52,773 nucleotides of DNA from Rhodocyclaceae bacterium (GTDB lineage: Bacteria; Pseudomonadota; Gammaproteobacteria; Burkholderiales; Usitatibacteraceae): NCBI GenBank assembly GCA_020247395.1, contig JADCJC010000097.1:1-52773 (forward strand), given 5' to 3'. The notes below the pieces were generated by a model that was not told the origin of the DNA, made no database searches, and was given only the letters and a program-made list of their open reading frames with translations. Shown here one piece after another: positions 27,154 through 35,771 of the stretch. Within the stretch, counting starts at the first letter, position 1; every line of letters starts with the position of its first letter. The position numbers and the translations under genes were made by a program.

Positions 27154-27734
27154 TGAGTGTGGTTGCCGATGATGCTGATGTTGTAAATCCAGCGGAGGTC
27201 CGCGAGAATAATCGGGCCACGCTAAAGAAGTTGTTGTTGATACTTCCAGTGATGCTTGCATTTTGTCTGTCGTTGGTGCCGCTTTATCGACAGATCTGCG
27301 AAGTACTTGGTATAACAGCGACTCGGGCGGTTGCCGAGAATACCCAAGTCGATAGGTCGCGCATCGTGAAGGTTGATTTTGATGCGAGTCTGCATGGCGG
27401 CTTTGCATGGAAGTTTGTGCCGGTTGATAAACACGCCGAGATTCATCCAGGCGAGATGGTGACAATCCACTATCGCGTCACCAATACGTTGCCATATGCC
27501 ACCACTGGGAGAGCTGTTCCCAGTTTTGCGCCTGTAGAGGCCGGATTGTTTTTCAGCAAGATTGAATGTTTCTGTTTTTCCAATCAGACGCTTCAAGCAG
27601 GCGAATCACGTGAGATGCCGGTGACTTTTTTTATTGATCCCAAGCTGCCGGCAAAGATTGGATCCATTGGACTTTCGTACTATTTCTTCGATGTTACTGA
27701 AGAGATGAAAAAAGCGCCAAAAGATCCTGCGTAG
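27153..27734 (+). CDS. ctaG: Cytochrome c oxidase assembly protein CtaG/Cox11
   Basis: CtaG (Cox11) is a membrane-anchored copper chaperone that delivers CuB to subunit I. The 193-residue protein has one N-terminal helix (LLLILPVMLAFCLSLVPLY), the conserved PLYRQICEVLGI, and the copper-binding CFCF motif (KIECFCFSNQTLQAGE). The FFIDPKLP and LSYYFFDVT segments complete the family pattern. It starts with GTG, one base into the stop of the small assembly gene, and its own stop overlaps the next GTG by one base. Confidence 0.95.
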   Translation: MSVVADDADVVNPAEVRENNRATLKKLLLILPVMLAFCLSLVPLYRQICEVLGITATRAVAENTQVDRSRIVKVDFDASLHGGFAWKFVPVDKHAEIHPGEMVTIHYRVTNTLPYATTGRAVPSFAPVEAGLFFSKIECFCFSNQTLQAGESREMPVTFFIDPKLPAKIGSIGLSYYFFDVTEEMKKAPKDPA

Positions 27735-27913
27735 TGTGGTGGAACACATTTAAAGCGGTCTTGTGGGCGTTTCTCGGTATCCGTAGTTCACGGGGATATG
27801 AGGAAGACCGAAGTAAATTAGAAATTCAGCATGTGGTTATTGTAGGCGTTGTTTGTGCGCTTATCTTTGTTGCGACGTTGTTTATGTTGGTGAAGTTCAT
27901 CACCGCAAAGTGA
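27734..27913 (+). CDS. DUF2970 small membrane protein
   Basis: A 59-residue protein starting with GTG at 27734, sharing one base with the ctaG stop. It reads WWNTFKAVLWAFLGIRSS, then a charged stretch (GYEEDRSKLE), then one membrane helix (HVVIVGVVCALIFVATLFML). The AVLWAFLGIR-x-x-x-x-x-E-x-D pattern matches DUF2970 proteins, which occur in beta- and gammaproteobacterial oxidase clusters between ctaG and coxC. Function unknown; position implies oxidase assembly or stability. Confidence 0.85.
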   Translation: MWWNTFKAVLWAFLGIRSSRGYEEDRSKLEIQHVVIVGVVCALIFVATLFMLVKFITAK

Positions 27914-27937
27914 CGGACTAGTTATTAGGAGAGTGAT

Positions 27938-28804
27938 GTGAGTGCGACAACTGGTGGTTATTATTTCGCCCCCCCTTCCAAGTGGCCCGTAGTCGGCTCA
28001 ACGGCGCTAATGTTCTTGGGTGCGGGAACTGTGTTGTGGATGAATCAAATCCAGCCGTATGGTGCTGCCTTGCAGCTAATCGGTTTTGCAGTCCTGATCT
28101 ACATGTTGTTCGGATGGTTTGGAAATGTCATCAGCGAGAGCGAGTCGGGACTCTATAACAAGCAGGTAGACGCCTCCTATCGCTGGAGCATGGGCTGGTT
28201 TATCTTTTCCGAGGTCATGTTTTTCGCCGCTTTTTTTGGCGCGCTGTACTATGCACGGGTGTTTTCAGTGCCATGGCTTGCTGACTTGGACAATGCTTTT
28301 CTGTGGGAAGGTTACGCTGCGAAATGGCCAACCTTGGGACCGTACTTCCAGCAAGACCCTGCGCTAGCGTTTCAAAGCATGGGGGCTTGGGGCATTCCCG
28401 CGCTCAATACCGCCTTGTTGCTTGCTTCCGGCGTCACCATCACCTACGCCCATCACGCACTGATCGATAACAATCGTAACGGGTTGATCTGGGGGCTTGT
28501 CGCTACCATTGGCCTTGGTGCGGTGTTCTTGGGATTCCAGATTTACGAGTACGTTCACGCCTACTCCGATCTAAACCTGAAGCTTTCGTCAGGCGTGTTC
28601 GGCTCGACGTTTTATTTGCTAACCGGCTTCCACGGCTTTCATGTGACGCTCGGCGCCATTATGCTGACGGTGATCCTGTTCAGATGTATCAAAGGGCACT
28701 TCAAGCCAGATCGCCACTTCGGATTTGAAGCGGTCGCTTGGTACTGGCACTTTGTGGATGTTGTTTGGCTGGGGTTGTTTATCTTTGTCTACGTATTGGT
28801 CTAA
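27938..28804 (+). CDS. coxC: Cytochrome c oxidase subunit III
   Basis: Subunit III is a membrane component that stabilises the aa3 oxidase and its oxygen access. The 288-residue protein has about seven helices. Recognisable segments are MGWFIFSEVMFFAAFFGALYYAR, NTALLLASGVTITYAHHAL, FYLLTGFHGFHVTLG and a final WYWHFVDVVWLGLFIFVYV. It starts with GTG at 27938, preceded by TTAGGAGAG. A strong hairpin terminator follows within 20 bases, ending this part of the cluster. Confidence 0.97.
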   Translation: MSATTGGYYFAPPSKWPVVGSTALMFLGAGTVLWMNQIQPYGAALQLIGFAVLIYMLFGWFGNVISESESGLYNKQVDASYRWSMGWFIFSEVMFFAAFFGALYYARVFSVPWLADLDNAFLWEGYAAKWPTLGPYFQQDPALAFQSMGAWGIPALNTALLLASGVTITYAHHALIDNNRNGLIWGLVATIGLGAVFLGFQIYEYVHAYSDLNLKLSSGVFGSTFYLLTGFHGFHVTLGAIMLTVILFRCIKGHFKPDRHFGFEAVAWYWHFVDVVWLGLFIFVYVLV

Positions 28805-28822
28805 CAACATTTGGAGTGTGTC

Positions 28823-28859
28823 AAAAAAGGCCGCCAGCTCATGCTGGCGGCCTTTTTTT
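28823..28859. terminator. Rho-independent terminator after coxC
   Basis: The inverted repeat GGCCGCCAGC / GCTGGCGGCC with a four-base loop (TCAT) is flanked by an A-run on the left and a T-run of seven on the right. It works as a terminator for coxC on the plus strand and, with the A-run, for the DUF2909 gene coming from the minus strand. Confidence 0.92.
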
Positions 28860-28921
28860 CGCAGTACCACTCCACCGCCAAAGCGAGAATTGGTGACAGA
28901 CAGTGCGGAAAGTTTATGGCG

Positions 28922-29113
28922 TTAACTTCGCGGAAACCAGCCGAATACGAACCCGCCCACGGCGACTAAGAACGCAATGATCGAAAAGGCAACGCGAATC
29001 TTCAGCGCATTAACCATTTTCCTCGAATTTCCATTGTTGCGATACATGAAGAACAAGCCCGAGAATAAACTAATGATGACAAGTAACAGCAGCAATACCA
29101 GCACGTATTTCAT
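28922..29113 (-). CDS. DUF2909 twin-helix membrane protein
   Basis: A 63-residue protein with two membrane helices (KYVLVLLLLLVIISLFSGLFFM and IRVAFSIIAFLVAVGGFVFGWF) joined by a basic loop containing MVNALKIRVAFSI. This is the DUF2909 'twin transmembrane' pattern; these genes are regularly found on the opposite strand between coxC and surf1. Function unknown. It converges on coxC with the bidirectional terminator between them. Confidence 0.85.
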   Translation of the reverse strand: MKYVLVLLLLLVIISLFSGLFFMYRNNGNSRKMVNALKIRVAFSIIAFLVAVGGFVFGWFPRS

Positions 29114-29260
29114 GTTTTTTCTCCTAGTTCAACCGACCGCTAGAGAATTATCGCGGTAAATCCTTGTCGTATGAGGCCGATGAAATAGTTTTTGTGGATA
29201 GTAACTTCCTGCTTTGTTGTTTTTGGCGGGCTGTTTTTTGTTTTTGCTCCTGTTGTTTAG

Positions 29261-30013
29261 ATGAGATTGTCCTTGATGTTCTATTCGATAAGAAGGCTAA
29301 CTCAGCTGCGGTTTCAACCGACCCTCGTGCCAACCGTTGCCGCATTCGTCACGCTGGTGATGACGGTCCATCTTGGCAACTGGCAGCGCGGTAGGGTAGC
29401 CGAAAAGACCCAGCTACAGGCGAGATTAGACCTGCGGGCGGTGGAGCCGCCGTTACACGTTGATGGCGAGCTGGTGGTAGAACGCGACGTGTTCCGACGC
29501 GCCATTGCAAGGGGTGTCTACGACCTGGCGGGCCAGATCTTCCTCGACAACAAGAGTGAAGGGGTGACGGTTGGGTACCATGTTGTAACCCCTCTTTTGA
29601 TCGAGGGGTCTACGCGGATAGTATTGGTAAATCGCGGGTTTGTTCCGCGAAGCGCGGCCTACCCAGCGCCTCCCTTTGTCAGAGTACCCGCAGGTCTGGT
29701 AGAAGTGCGCGGGATGTTGTCACTGCCTAACGCGAAATTTCTGGAGCTGGGCGAGCAATCGCCAGTGCAGGGGAGTGTTTGGCAAAATCTGACCATTGAG
29801 CGCTATCGCCAGCGGACCGGTCGCGATGTTGCCGGGCTTATGTTGCTGGCGAATCCGACGGACGCAGGCCTTACGCACATTTCTGAACGACCTGATGCAA
29901 AGGTGGCTAAACATGTCGAGTACATGTTGACTTGGTACTCGCTGGCAACAACAGTCGTGCTGTTATGGCTGGTGTTGAATCTAAAACTCAAGAAAGCGGA
30001 TCGGTTCGGATGA
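29261..30013 (+). CDS. SURF1-family oxidase assembly protein
   Basis: SURF1 (Shy1) helps insert haem a into subunit I. The 250-residue protein has the family layout: an N-terminal helix (LVPTVAAFVTLVMTVHLGNWQRGR, with the conserved GxWQ-like turn), a soluble periplasmic domain including VLVNRGFVPR, and a C-terminal helix (HVEYMLTWYSLATTVVLLWLVL). It overlaps the next gene by four bases (ATGA at 30010). An internal ATG at 29276 is an alternative start. No Shine-Dalgarno sequence is obvious at either. Confidence 0.93.
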   Translation: MRLSLMFYSIRRLTQLRFQPTLVPTVAAFVTLVMTVHLGNWQRGRVAEKTQLQARLDLRAVEPPLHVDGELVVERDVFRRAIARGVYDLAGQIFLDNKSEGVTVGYHVVTPLLIEGSTRIVLVNRGFVPRSAAYPAPPFVRVPAGLVEVRGMLSLPNAKFLELGEQSPVQGSVWQNLTIERYRQRTGRDVAGLMLLANPTDAGLTHISERPDAKVAKHVEYMLTWYSLATTVVLLWLVLNLKLKKADRFG

Positions 30014-30627
30014 AGCTATCGCCACGTGTTAAGTTTGTGCTCATGTTCGTGCTGTTTGCCCTGCCGATCACTGCGTCGTACCTGATGTTTTTCTTTTGGA
30101 GGCCAAAAACGACCAATAACTTTGGCGATCTTGTTGTCCCGGTTGTGCAGTTGCCGAAAGTACCTTTTGATGCGATTGACGCAAAGGACGCGCCTCCTGC
30201 TGCGGCTTCGAAGGCATTCCGCGGGAAGTGGCTGATCCTGACGCGCGATAGCGGTGCCTGTGATTCGAGCTGTATTGCTAAGTTGCACACCATGCGCCAG
30301 GCTCGTCTACTGGTTGGCAAAGAGTTGGACCGGGTGGTGCGCGTGATGTTGGTCGATGACGGACTCCCTGTTCCCACAAAATTGGCCGAGGACAATGCGG
30401 GTACTGCCTTCGTTTCGGCAAAGGACTCAATCTGGCTTGCAAAGTTGCCGCATGTTTCCGGTGATACGACGGACGGTCGCGGCTATATCTACGCGGTCGA
30501 CCCAATGGGAAATTTGTTTATGAGTTATCGGGCGGATCAAGATATCAAGCAGCTGGCTGCGGATCTTCGTCGGGTGTTGAAGGCCTCCCAGCTTGGGAAA
30601 GAGATGGAAAATGCAGAACCAAAATAG
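30010..30627 (+). CDS. SCO-like membrane protein with CxxxC motif
   Basis: The product is about 205 residues: an N-terminal membrane anchor (FVLMFVLFALPITASYLMFFFW, residues 9-30), then a thioredoxin-like domain with WLILTRDSGACDSSCIAKLH, giving Cys84 and Cys88 in the CxxxC spacing of SCO copper chaperones. The SCO-type downstream histidine (DHT) is not obvious. Genes of this kind sit between surf1 and ctaA in many betaproteobacteria and are annotated only as membrane proteins. A redox or copper role in CuA or subunit I maturation is likely but inferred. Translationally coupled to surf1. Confidence 0.8.
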   Translation: MKLSPRVKFVLMFVLFALPITASYLMFFFWRPKTTNNFGDLVVPVVQLPKVPFDAIDAKDAPPAAASKAFRGKWLILTRDSGACDSSCIAKLHTMRQARLLVGKELDRVVRVMLVDDGLPVPTKLAEDNAGTAFVSAKDSIWLAKLPHVSGDTTDGRGYIYAVDPMGNLFMSYRADQDIKQLAADLRRVLKASQLGKEMENAEPK

Positions 30628-30639
30628 AGGTTTGACGTA

Positions 30640-31713
30640 ATGCGTATGAGTGTCATAGAGCACAGCGCAGTAGGACTGATCACGTTAGCAATCATTGTTG
30701 GGGCTTGGATGTGGATTGGTCGTGATCAAGCGCGGTTTCGTCGGCTCATTGCCGCGACCGCTGTGACCACATTTGTATTGATCATTCTCGGCGCATATGT
30801 CCGACTGTCTGACGCCGGACTTGGATGTCCAGACTGGCCCGGATGTTATGGCAACTTGACGCCGCACCATTCAACCGAGGAAATTCGTGCGGCCGAAGCC
30901 GCTTTGCCGGGTGGACCGGTAACAATGGCGAAAGCTTGGAAGGAGATGGCGCATAGGTATCTGGCGATGGTGGTGGGTGCGCTGATCGCGGCGATCATGT
31001 TCGCCGCCTGGCGCAACCGGCGTCGCTTTGCGCAGTCGCCTGCGCTGGCAACCGTCACTGCGGCGGCGGTTGTCTTTCAGGCCGCGCTTGGCGCGTGGAC
31101 CGTGACGATGTTGCTAAAGCCGGCCATCGTTACCTCGCACCTATTGGGAGGAGTTGCCATATTGACTCTGCTGGTTCTGTTGCTTGCAACGCAGTCGGGA
31201 GTCGGAAAACTGGGGGAACGTATAATTGTGCCTGCGGGGTTAAGGGTGTTTGCTGTAGTGGCTGCGTGCGTGTTGTTTATGCAGATTGCGCTTGGTGGGT
31301 GGACAAGCACAAATTACGCGGCGCTGGCCTGCGCGGATTTGCCAACTTGCAACGGTAAGTGGGTGCCGGCTATGGACTTCGCCAATGCTTTTCACATCGT
31401 TCGGCCGCTCGGTGTCGGGCCGGATGGAGAATTGTTGACTATCGATGCTCTCAGAGCCATCCACTGGATGCATCGGCTTGGCGCAGTTGTTGTTGTACTG
31501 GTTGTAGGATTGTTTTCCTGGCGATTGGCAAGAACCGAAACTGGGCAGCGGGTTGGAAAAATGCTAGGTGTAATGCTCACGCTGCAGATAATACTAGGGC
31601 TTTCCAACGTATGGTTTAGTTTGCCCATATGGATTTCGGTTGCCCACAACGGTCTTGCCGCGCTGCTTATGGCACTCTCTGTTGTAATCATATATCGAAT
31701 GAACAGAACTTGA
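30640..31713 (+). CDS. ctaA: Haem A synthase (COX15/CtaA)
   Basis: CtaA oxidises the methyl group of haem O to a formyl group, making haem A for the oxidase. The 357-residue protein has about eight helices in two similar halves. Visible are [37 protein letters not shown] with a haem-ligand histidine, the matching [21 protein letters not shown], and [17 protein letters not shown]. ctaB follows immediately, its product supplying haem O. An ATG at 30646 is an alternative start. Confidence 0.95.
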   Translation: MRMSVIEHSAVGLITLAIIVGAWMWIGRDQARFRRLIAATAVTTFVLIILGAYVRLSDAGLGCPDWPGCYGNLTPHHSTEEIRAAEAALPGGPVTMAKAWKEMAHRYLAMVVGALIAAIMFAAWRNRRRFAQSPALATVTAAAVVFQAALGAWTVTMLLKPAIVTSHLLGGVAILTLLVLLLATQSGVGKLGERIIVPAGLRVFAVVAACVLFMQIALGGWTSTNYAALACADLPTCNGKWVPAMDFANAFHIVRPLGVGPDGELLTIDALRAIHWMHRLGAVVVVLVVGLFSWRLARTETGQRVGKMLGVMLTLQIILGLSNVWFSLPIWISVAHNGLAALLMALSVVIIYRMNRT

Positions 31714-31730
31714 ATTTCTGGGCTCGCAAC

Positions 31731-32642
31731 GTGACTGAAAATCTAATTTCCTATCGCCAACCAAGCGTGTTAATGCAGTTCTTGCAGCTGACAAAGCCTC
31801 GAGTCAACGCCCTCATCGTATTTACGGCGGTGATTGGCATGCTGCTCGCATATCCCGTTGGTATCGGCTGGGATGTGCCACTGATGTTGACAGCAACCGG
31901 AGGCATATGGCTCGTTGCGGGTGCCGCTGCGGCATTCAATTGTTTGGTTGAGCAGGCTATCGACCGCAACATGGCGCGGACAAGAGATCGGCCTACCGTG
32001 GCGGGATCCATTTCCACCGTACAAGTATTGTTGCTCGCAGGTATCGTTGGCGGTATTGGGTTGATGATTCTCTACCATTACGTTAACCCGTTGACGATGT
32101 GGTTAACCTTGGGAACATTTGTCGGCTATGCGGTGATTTACACTGTAATCCTGAAACCAGCGACGCCACAGAATATTGTGATTGGTGGTGCGTCCGGTGC
32201 CATGCCGCCAGTTCTTGGCTGGGCAGCGGTCGCCGGAGTGGTGGATCCACAAGCACTGCTACTTTTCCTGATTATTTTCGCTTGGACCCCGCCGCATTTT
32301 TGGGCGCTGGCACTCTACCGCAAAAAAGAATACGCAAAGGCTGGGGTGCCGATGCTCCCGGTGACACACGGCGATCAATTCACCAAGCTACACTTGCTCC
32401 TCTACACCTTGATGTTGTCCGCAGCGACGTTGCTGCCGTTTGTTGTTGGCATGGCCGCTTGGTTCTATCTCCTCAGTGCCGTCGTCTTGAACGCGATGTT
32501 TATCTGGTTCGCCGTAAAGCTGTATCGTCGCTATACCGATGCGCTCGCGAGGAAGACATTCAATTTTTCGATCTTGTATCTCGCGTTACTGTTTGCGGTG
32601 CTATTGATTGATCACTACGCGCCTCTCGCCGCGAGATTCTAA
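31731..32642 (+). CDS. ctaB: Protohaem IX farnesyltransferase (haem O synthase)
   Basis: CtaB (CyoE) is a polytopic UbiA-family prenyltransferase that adds farnesyl to haem B, making haem O, the substrate of CtaA. The GTG at 31731 gives about 303 residues, with [18 protein letters not shown] early, the first Asp-rich motif in [19 protein letters not shown] and the second region around [23 protein letters not shown]. Other possible starts are a TTG at 31710 overlapping the ctaA stop and an ATG at 31773. Its stop overlaps the ATG of the sco gene by one base. Confidence 0.95.
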   Translation: MTENLISYRQPSVLMQFLQLTKPRVNALIVFTAVIGMLLAYPVGIGWDVPLMLTATGGIWLVAGAAAAFNCLVEQAIDRNMARTRDRPTVAGSISTVQVLLLAGIVGGIGLMILYHYVNPLTMWLTLGTFVGYAVIYTVILKPATPQNIVIGGASGAMPPVLGWAAVAGVVDPQALLLFLIIFAWTPPHFWALALYRKKEYAKAGVPMLPVTHGDQFTKLHLLLYTLMLSAATLLPFVVGMAAWFYLLSAVVLNAMFIWFAVKLYRRYTDALARKTFNFSILYLALLFAVLLIDHYAPLAARF

Positions 32643-33226
32643 TGTTGCGCGCCGTTTGGGTTGCCAGTTTTTGCCTAGTGTTGCTGCTGATTTCAGGTTG
32701 CCGCCAGTCCCCGCCATCATTTAATTCGGTAGACATCACCGGTGCACAGGGCTACGGGACGGACTTTCGGCTGACCGACCACACTGGAAAACCGCGTACG
32801 ATGGCTGATTTTCGCGGCAAGGTAGTGGCGATTTTTTTTGGTTTCACCTTTTGCCCCGATGTGTGTCCAACCACCCTGTCAGAAATGCGGCAAGTCTTGC
32901 AACAGCTTGGTCCTGATAGCAAAAAGCTGCAAGTCTTGTTCATCACAGTTGACCCAAAGCGCGACACACCAGAACTCCTCGCAAGATATGTTTCCTCGTT
33001 TAACCCAACTTTCCTCGGGCTGTATGGTGATGAGGCTGCTACGGCGAAGGTGACCAAAGACTTCAAAATCATCTCGCGAGTCGTCGCGGGGAAGACGGCA
33101 GATACTTATACCGTTGACCATACCGCAGGAATATTGTTCTTTGATACGCAGGGTCGCCTGCGTTTGATGGCACCTTATGGGTTGCCGGCGGATAAGTTGG
33201 CAGCTGATATAGAGAAGCTTTTTTAG
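32642..33226 (+). CDS. SCO1/SenC copper chaperone, lipoprotein
   Basis: SCO proteins mature the CuA site of subunit II. The 194-residue protein has a lipobox (LLLISGC, lipidated Cys20), the CxxxC copper site Cys71-Cys75 in FGFTFCPDVCPTTL, and the third copper ligand His160 in YTVDHTAGILFFD. The VDPKRDTPE motif is also typical. It is the last gene of the oxidase and haem A cluster and is attached to the outer face of the inner membrane or the outer membrane. Confidence 0.95.
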   Translation: MLRAVWVASFCLVLLLISGCRQSPPSFNSVDITGAQGYGTDFRLTDHTGKPRTMADFRGKVVAIFFGFTFCPDVCPTTLSEMRQVLQQLGPDSKKLQVLFITVDPKRDTPELLARYVSSFNPTFLGLYGDEAATAKVTKDFKIISRVVAGKTADTYTVDHTAGILFFDTQGRLRLMAPYGLPADKLAADIEKLF

Positions 33227-33237
33227 GGAGAAACAAT

Positions 33238-33585
33238 ATGGCTATCGAGCGAATGCACGTCGGTAAACGACTATCCGAGATCGCGGTTCACGGCGACACC
33301 GTATACCTAGCTGGGCAGGTTGCTGACGACAATACGCAGGATATTTCGGGTCAGACACGTCAAGTCCTTGCGGCGATCGATAAGCTCCTATGGGAGGCGG
33401 GCAGTGACAAATCGAAACTTCTGCAAGTAACAATCTTTATTGCTGACATGCAAGATTTTCCTGGCATGAATGCTGTGTGGGATGGATGGGTTGTTCCTGG
33501 CGCGACGCCGCCGAGAGCGACAGTCGAGGCCAAGCTCGCGAAACCAGAGTGGAAAGTGGAAATGCTAGTGGTTGCGGCGCGCTGA
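33238..33585 (+). CDS. RidA-family protein
   Basis: A 115-residue member of the YjgF/YER057c/UK114 (Rid) family. Visible features are TVYLAGQVADD, TRQVLAAIDKLLWEAGSD, LLQVTIFIADMQDFPGMNAVWDGWV and PPRATVEAKLAKPEWKVEM. In RidA itself the conserved Arg of the PPRATV motif binds the carboxylate of enamine or imine intermediates, which the enzyme hydrolyses. This group has a diverged N-terminus (ERMHVGKRLSEIAVHG) and may be a different Rid subfamily. AGGGAG precedes the ATG; a terminator follows. Confidence 0.9.
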   Translation: MAIERMHVGKRLSEIAVHGDTVYLAGQVADDNTQDISGQTRQVLAAIDKLLWEAGSDKSKLLQVTIFIADMQDFPGMNAVWDGWVVPGATPPRATVEAKLAKPEWKVEMLVVAAR

Positions 33586-33608
33586 TCGCCTTCACAGGCA
33601 GCAAACAA

Positions 33609-33635
33609 AAAAGGGCACTGTTTGGGTGCCCTTTT
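33609..33635. terminator. Bidirectional terminator between ridA-like gene and rpoH
   Basis: Perfect arms AAAAGGGCAC and GTGCCCTTTT enclose a seven-base loop. The A and T runs at the outer ends let it work in both directions, ending the ridA-like gene from the left and rpoH from the right. Confidence 0.88.
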
Positions 33636-33654
33636 CGCTGGATCGGTAACAGCC

Positions 33655-34515
33655 TTAGGCGGCTGCGTAATCCTGTAGTTGCAGCTTCATTTTTTGCATC
33701 GCTTTGGCTTCGATCTGGCGAATACGCTCAGCTGAAACGCCGTACTCTGCCGCCAACTCGTGCAATGTTTTTTCTTTGCCGTCATTGAGCCAGCGGCTTT
33801 CAATGATTCGCCGGCTGCGGTCATCCAATGTAGCGAGTGCAGCTTCCATGCCTGTTATCGCGGCAAATTCCTTTTGCATTGCACCAAGTCGCTCGGCAGG
33901 ATCCACGGAATTGTCGGCAAGGTAGGCAATCGGGCTCACCCAGCTCTCGTCATCCCCGTCATTGGGTTCGAGCGAAATTTCTTGCCCGGTCAGCCGTTTC
34001 TCCATCTCGCTGACATCAGTTTCTTTGACATTAAGTTGCCGCGCAACTTCTTTTACCTCCATCGGGGACAGCGTACCGAAGTTTGGCTTCATTGAGCGTA
34101 GGTTAAAGAACAATTTGCGCTGTGCCTTTGTCGTCGCAACCTTCACGATGCGCCAGTTTTTCAAGATGTACTCATGCATTTCTGCTTTGATCCAGTGCAC
34201 GGCAAAGGACACAAGCCGTACACCACGATCTGGGTCAAATCGTTTGACTGCTTTCATCAGACCAATATTGCCTTCTTGGATGAGGTCTGATTGCTGAAGT
34301 CCATATCCAGCATAGTTGCGCGCGATCGAAACTACCAGTCGCAGGTGCGACATCACGAGTTCGGAGGCTGCGGCAAGGTCGCCACGCGTCTTTAGTGCGA
34401 CGCCCAGCTCATACTCGCGTTCTGGGGTCAGCATGGGTACGCGGTTGACGGTGGAGATGTAGTTTTCCAAACTTGCGACTGACAAGGCTGGAAGATTCAT
34501 GCTTGCGGTAGACAT
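33655..34515 (-). CDS. rpoH: RNA polymerase heat-shock sigma factor (sigma-32)
   Basis: RpoH directs RNA polymerase to heat-shock promoters. The 286-residue protein has region 2 (LVMSHLRLVVSIARNYAGYGLQQSDLIQEGNIGLMKAVKRFDPDRG, split by subregions), the RpoH box (QRKLFFNLRSMK), which is diagnostic for this sigma factor, and region 4 with a helix-turn-helix (TLHELAAEYGVSAERIRQIEAKAMQKMK). A perfect CIRCE operator 66-92 bases upstream of the start suggests repression by HrcA. It lies next to ftsEX, as in many proteobacteria. An ATG at 34500 is an alternative start. Confidence 0.97.
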   Translation of the reverse strand: MSTASMNLPALSVASLENYISTVNRVPMLTPEREYELGVALKTRGDLAAASELVMSHLRLVVSIARNYAGYGLQQSDLIQEGNIGLMKAVKRFDPDRGVRLVSFAVHWIKAEMHEYILKNWRIVKVATTKAQRKLFFNLRSMKPNFGTLSPMEVKEVARQLNVKETDVSEMEKRLTGQEISLEPNDGDDESWVSPIAYLADNSVDPAERLGAMQKEFAAITGMEAALATLDDRSRRIIESRWLNDGKEKTLHELAAEYGVSAERIRQIEAKAMQKMKLQLQDYAAA

Positions 34516-34859
34516 TGTTAGCTCCTATTTTGGTACTTGCAACGACTGCGATACTAGGCAGACGTTGCCTACTACATATATTAGCACTCTAGCAATAAGA
34601 GTGCTAATAGCTTGAGAAGTTCAATTGTGAAGGCGATTCACGAATCCAAAAGGTGCAGGAATGTGTAAAGACTCACTGATGTTACAAGTATTTGATTTAA
34701 AATAATTAATCTTCAATCTGGGAAAGTTCCGCATATAGACTTGGTACAGCTGGACCGACTTTGGGCGACACGCCATACCCATCAGGGCAAGAGTGTAATC
34801 ATATGCGAACGGGCATCGTCAGCCGAAACGTGCTTGAAAAGCGCCGTCCAGCAAAGACT
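34516..34859. other. Intergenic region upstream of rpoH, AT-rich
   Basis: These 344 bases separate ftsX from rpoH, both on the minus strand. They hold the CIRCE element (34581-34607) and an AT-rich stretch near 34685-34720 (ATTTGATTTAAAATAATTAATC) suited to promoters. Short open frames on the plus strand near 34741-35036 continue into ftsX and have no family features. No terminator for ftsX is evident, so read-through from ftsYEX into rpoH is possible. Confidence 0.5.
34581..34607. promoter_or_regulatory. CIRCE element (HrcA operator) upstream of rpoH
   Basis: TTAGCACTC (34581-34589) and GAGTGCTAA (34599-34607) are separated by nine bases. This matches the CIRCE consensus TTAGCACTC-N9-GAGTGCTAA exactly in both arms. 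CIRCE is the operator of the heat-inducible repressor HrcA. It lies 66-92 bases before the rpoH start codon, near where a promoter would be. Confidence 0.95.
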
Positions 34860-35771
34860 TTACCTCGAGGTTTCGATCTGTCGCCAGTACATCGAGACAG
34901 AGATGAGTGCACCGAGCCATCCCATGATGCCCGCAACTGTAATCACAGACAGCGACTGCTGGAAGGAGGGGCCCTGCGTGAAGAAATTCCCGCCATAGGA
35001 CGCCACGAACGCATTCACCTCCCCGCCGACCCATAACCCAATGCCGAGGGTGGCAGCGACGGCAAGTAGGCCGGCAAGTGCCCCCTGAAGCGCGCCAAAG
35101 TATAGGAAGGGGCGAAGCACAAAACGCCGCGGAGCGCCGATCAGTCGAGCGACAACGATTTCATCCTTCTGCGTCAGCATCTGCAGGCGAATCGTATTGC
35201 CAACGACGAATAGGACTGCGGCACCTAGCAAACCGCCTAACAACATCACCAGATGTTCGATAAATCTTGCGAAGCGCGTTAGTTGCTTGGCCCATTCAAA
35301 GTCCATGGTCACGGTTTCCACTTTGGGAATGGACAATGTATCTTTGCGCATCGCCTCTAGGATACTCATCTCAAATGACCGCAGCTTGATGGAAAACGCA
35401 TGTGGGAGCGGGTTTGTATCGATGTCGGCGAGTAAATCACTAAGATTCGCGCGCTTCCTCATATCGGCCAGCGCGGCTTCACGCGGGACAAAAGTTACCT
35501 GGGCCGAGTTGGAATGCGCGCGAAGTTTCTTTTCAATATCCTTGGCTTCTTGGTCGCTCGTCGCTAACTCTAGGTAGACATTCACATTTGGTTCGGTGTT
35601 CAGCTGGGAAGCGGCGTTGACTACGTTGTCAAACAAAACATAAAGACCCAACGGCAATAAAATAGCGATAGCGATGACAGCGATCGAGAGGCAGGTGGCC
35701 AGTGGCTGCGCGCGCATTCTGCCAACAGCGCGTGCTATCGCCTGCATGTGTGCGTTGAGCGTTGCGTTCAT
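34860..35771 (-). CDS. ftsX: Cell division protein FtsX
   Basis: FtsX is the membrane partner of the FtsE ATPase at the division site; the complex controls peptidoglycan hydrolase activation through an extracytoplasmic loop. The 303-residue protein has an N-terminal helix (LATCLSIAVIAIAILLPLGLYVLF), a periplasmic domain of about 120 residues, and three C-terminal helices (HLVMLLGGLLGAAVLFVVG, LQGALAGLLAVAATLGIGLWVGG, SVITVAGIMGWLGALISV). Its start overlaps the ftsE stop by four bases. Confidence 0.95.
   Translation of the reverse strand: MNATLNAHMQAIARAVGRMRAQPLATCLSIAVIAIAILLPLGLYVLFDNVVNAASQLNTEPNVNVYLELATSDQEAKDIEKKLRAHSNSAQVTFVPREAALADMRKRANLSDLLADIDTNPLPHAFSIKLRSFEMSILEAMRKDTLSIPKVETVTMDFEWAKQLTRFARFIEHLVMLLGGLLGAAVLFVVGNTIRLQMLTQKDEIVVARLIGAPRRFVLRPFLYFGALQGALAGLLAVAATLGIGLWVGGEVNAFVASYGGNFFTQGPSFQQSLSVITVAGIMGWLGALISVSMYWRQIETSR

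Noticed and set aside
34741-35036. Plus-strand frames upstream of rpoH
   Set aside because: They run antisense into ftsX and have no recognisable domain.
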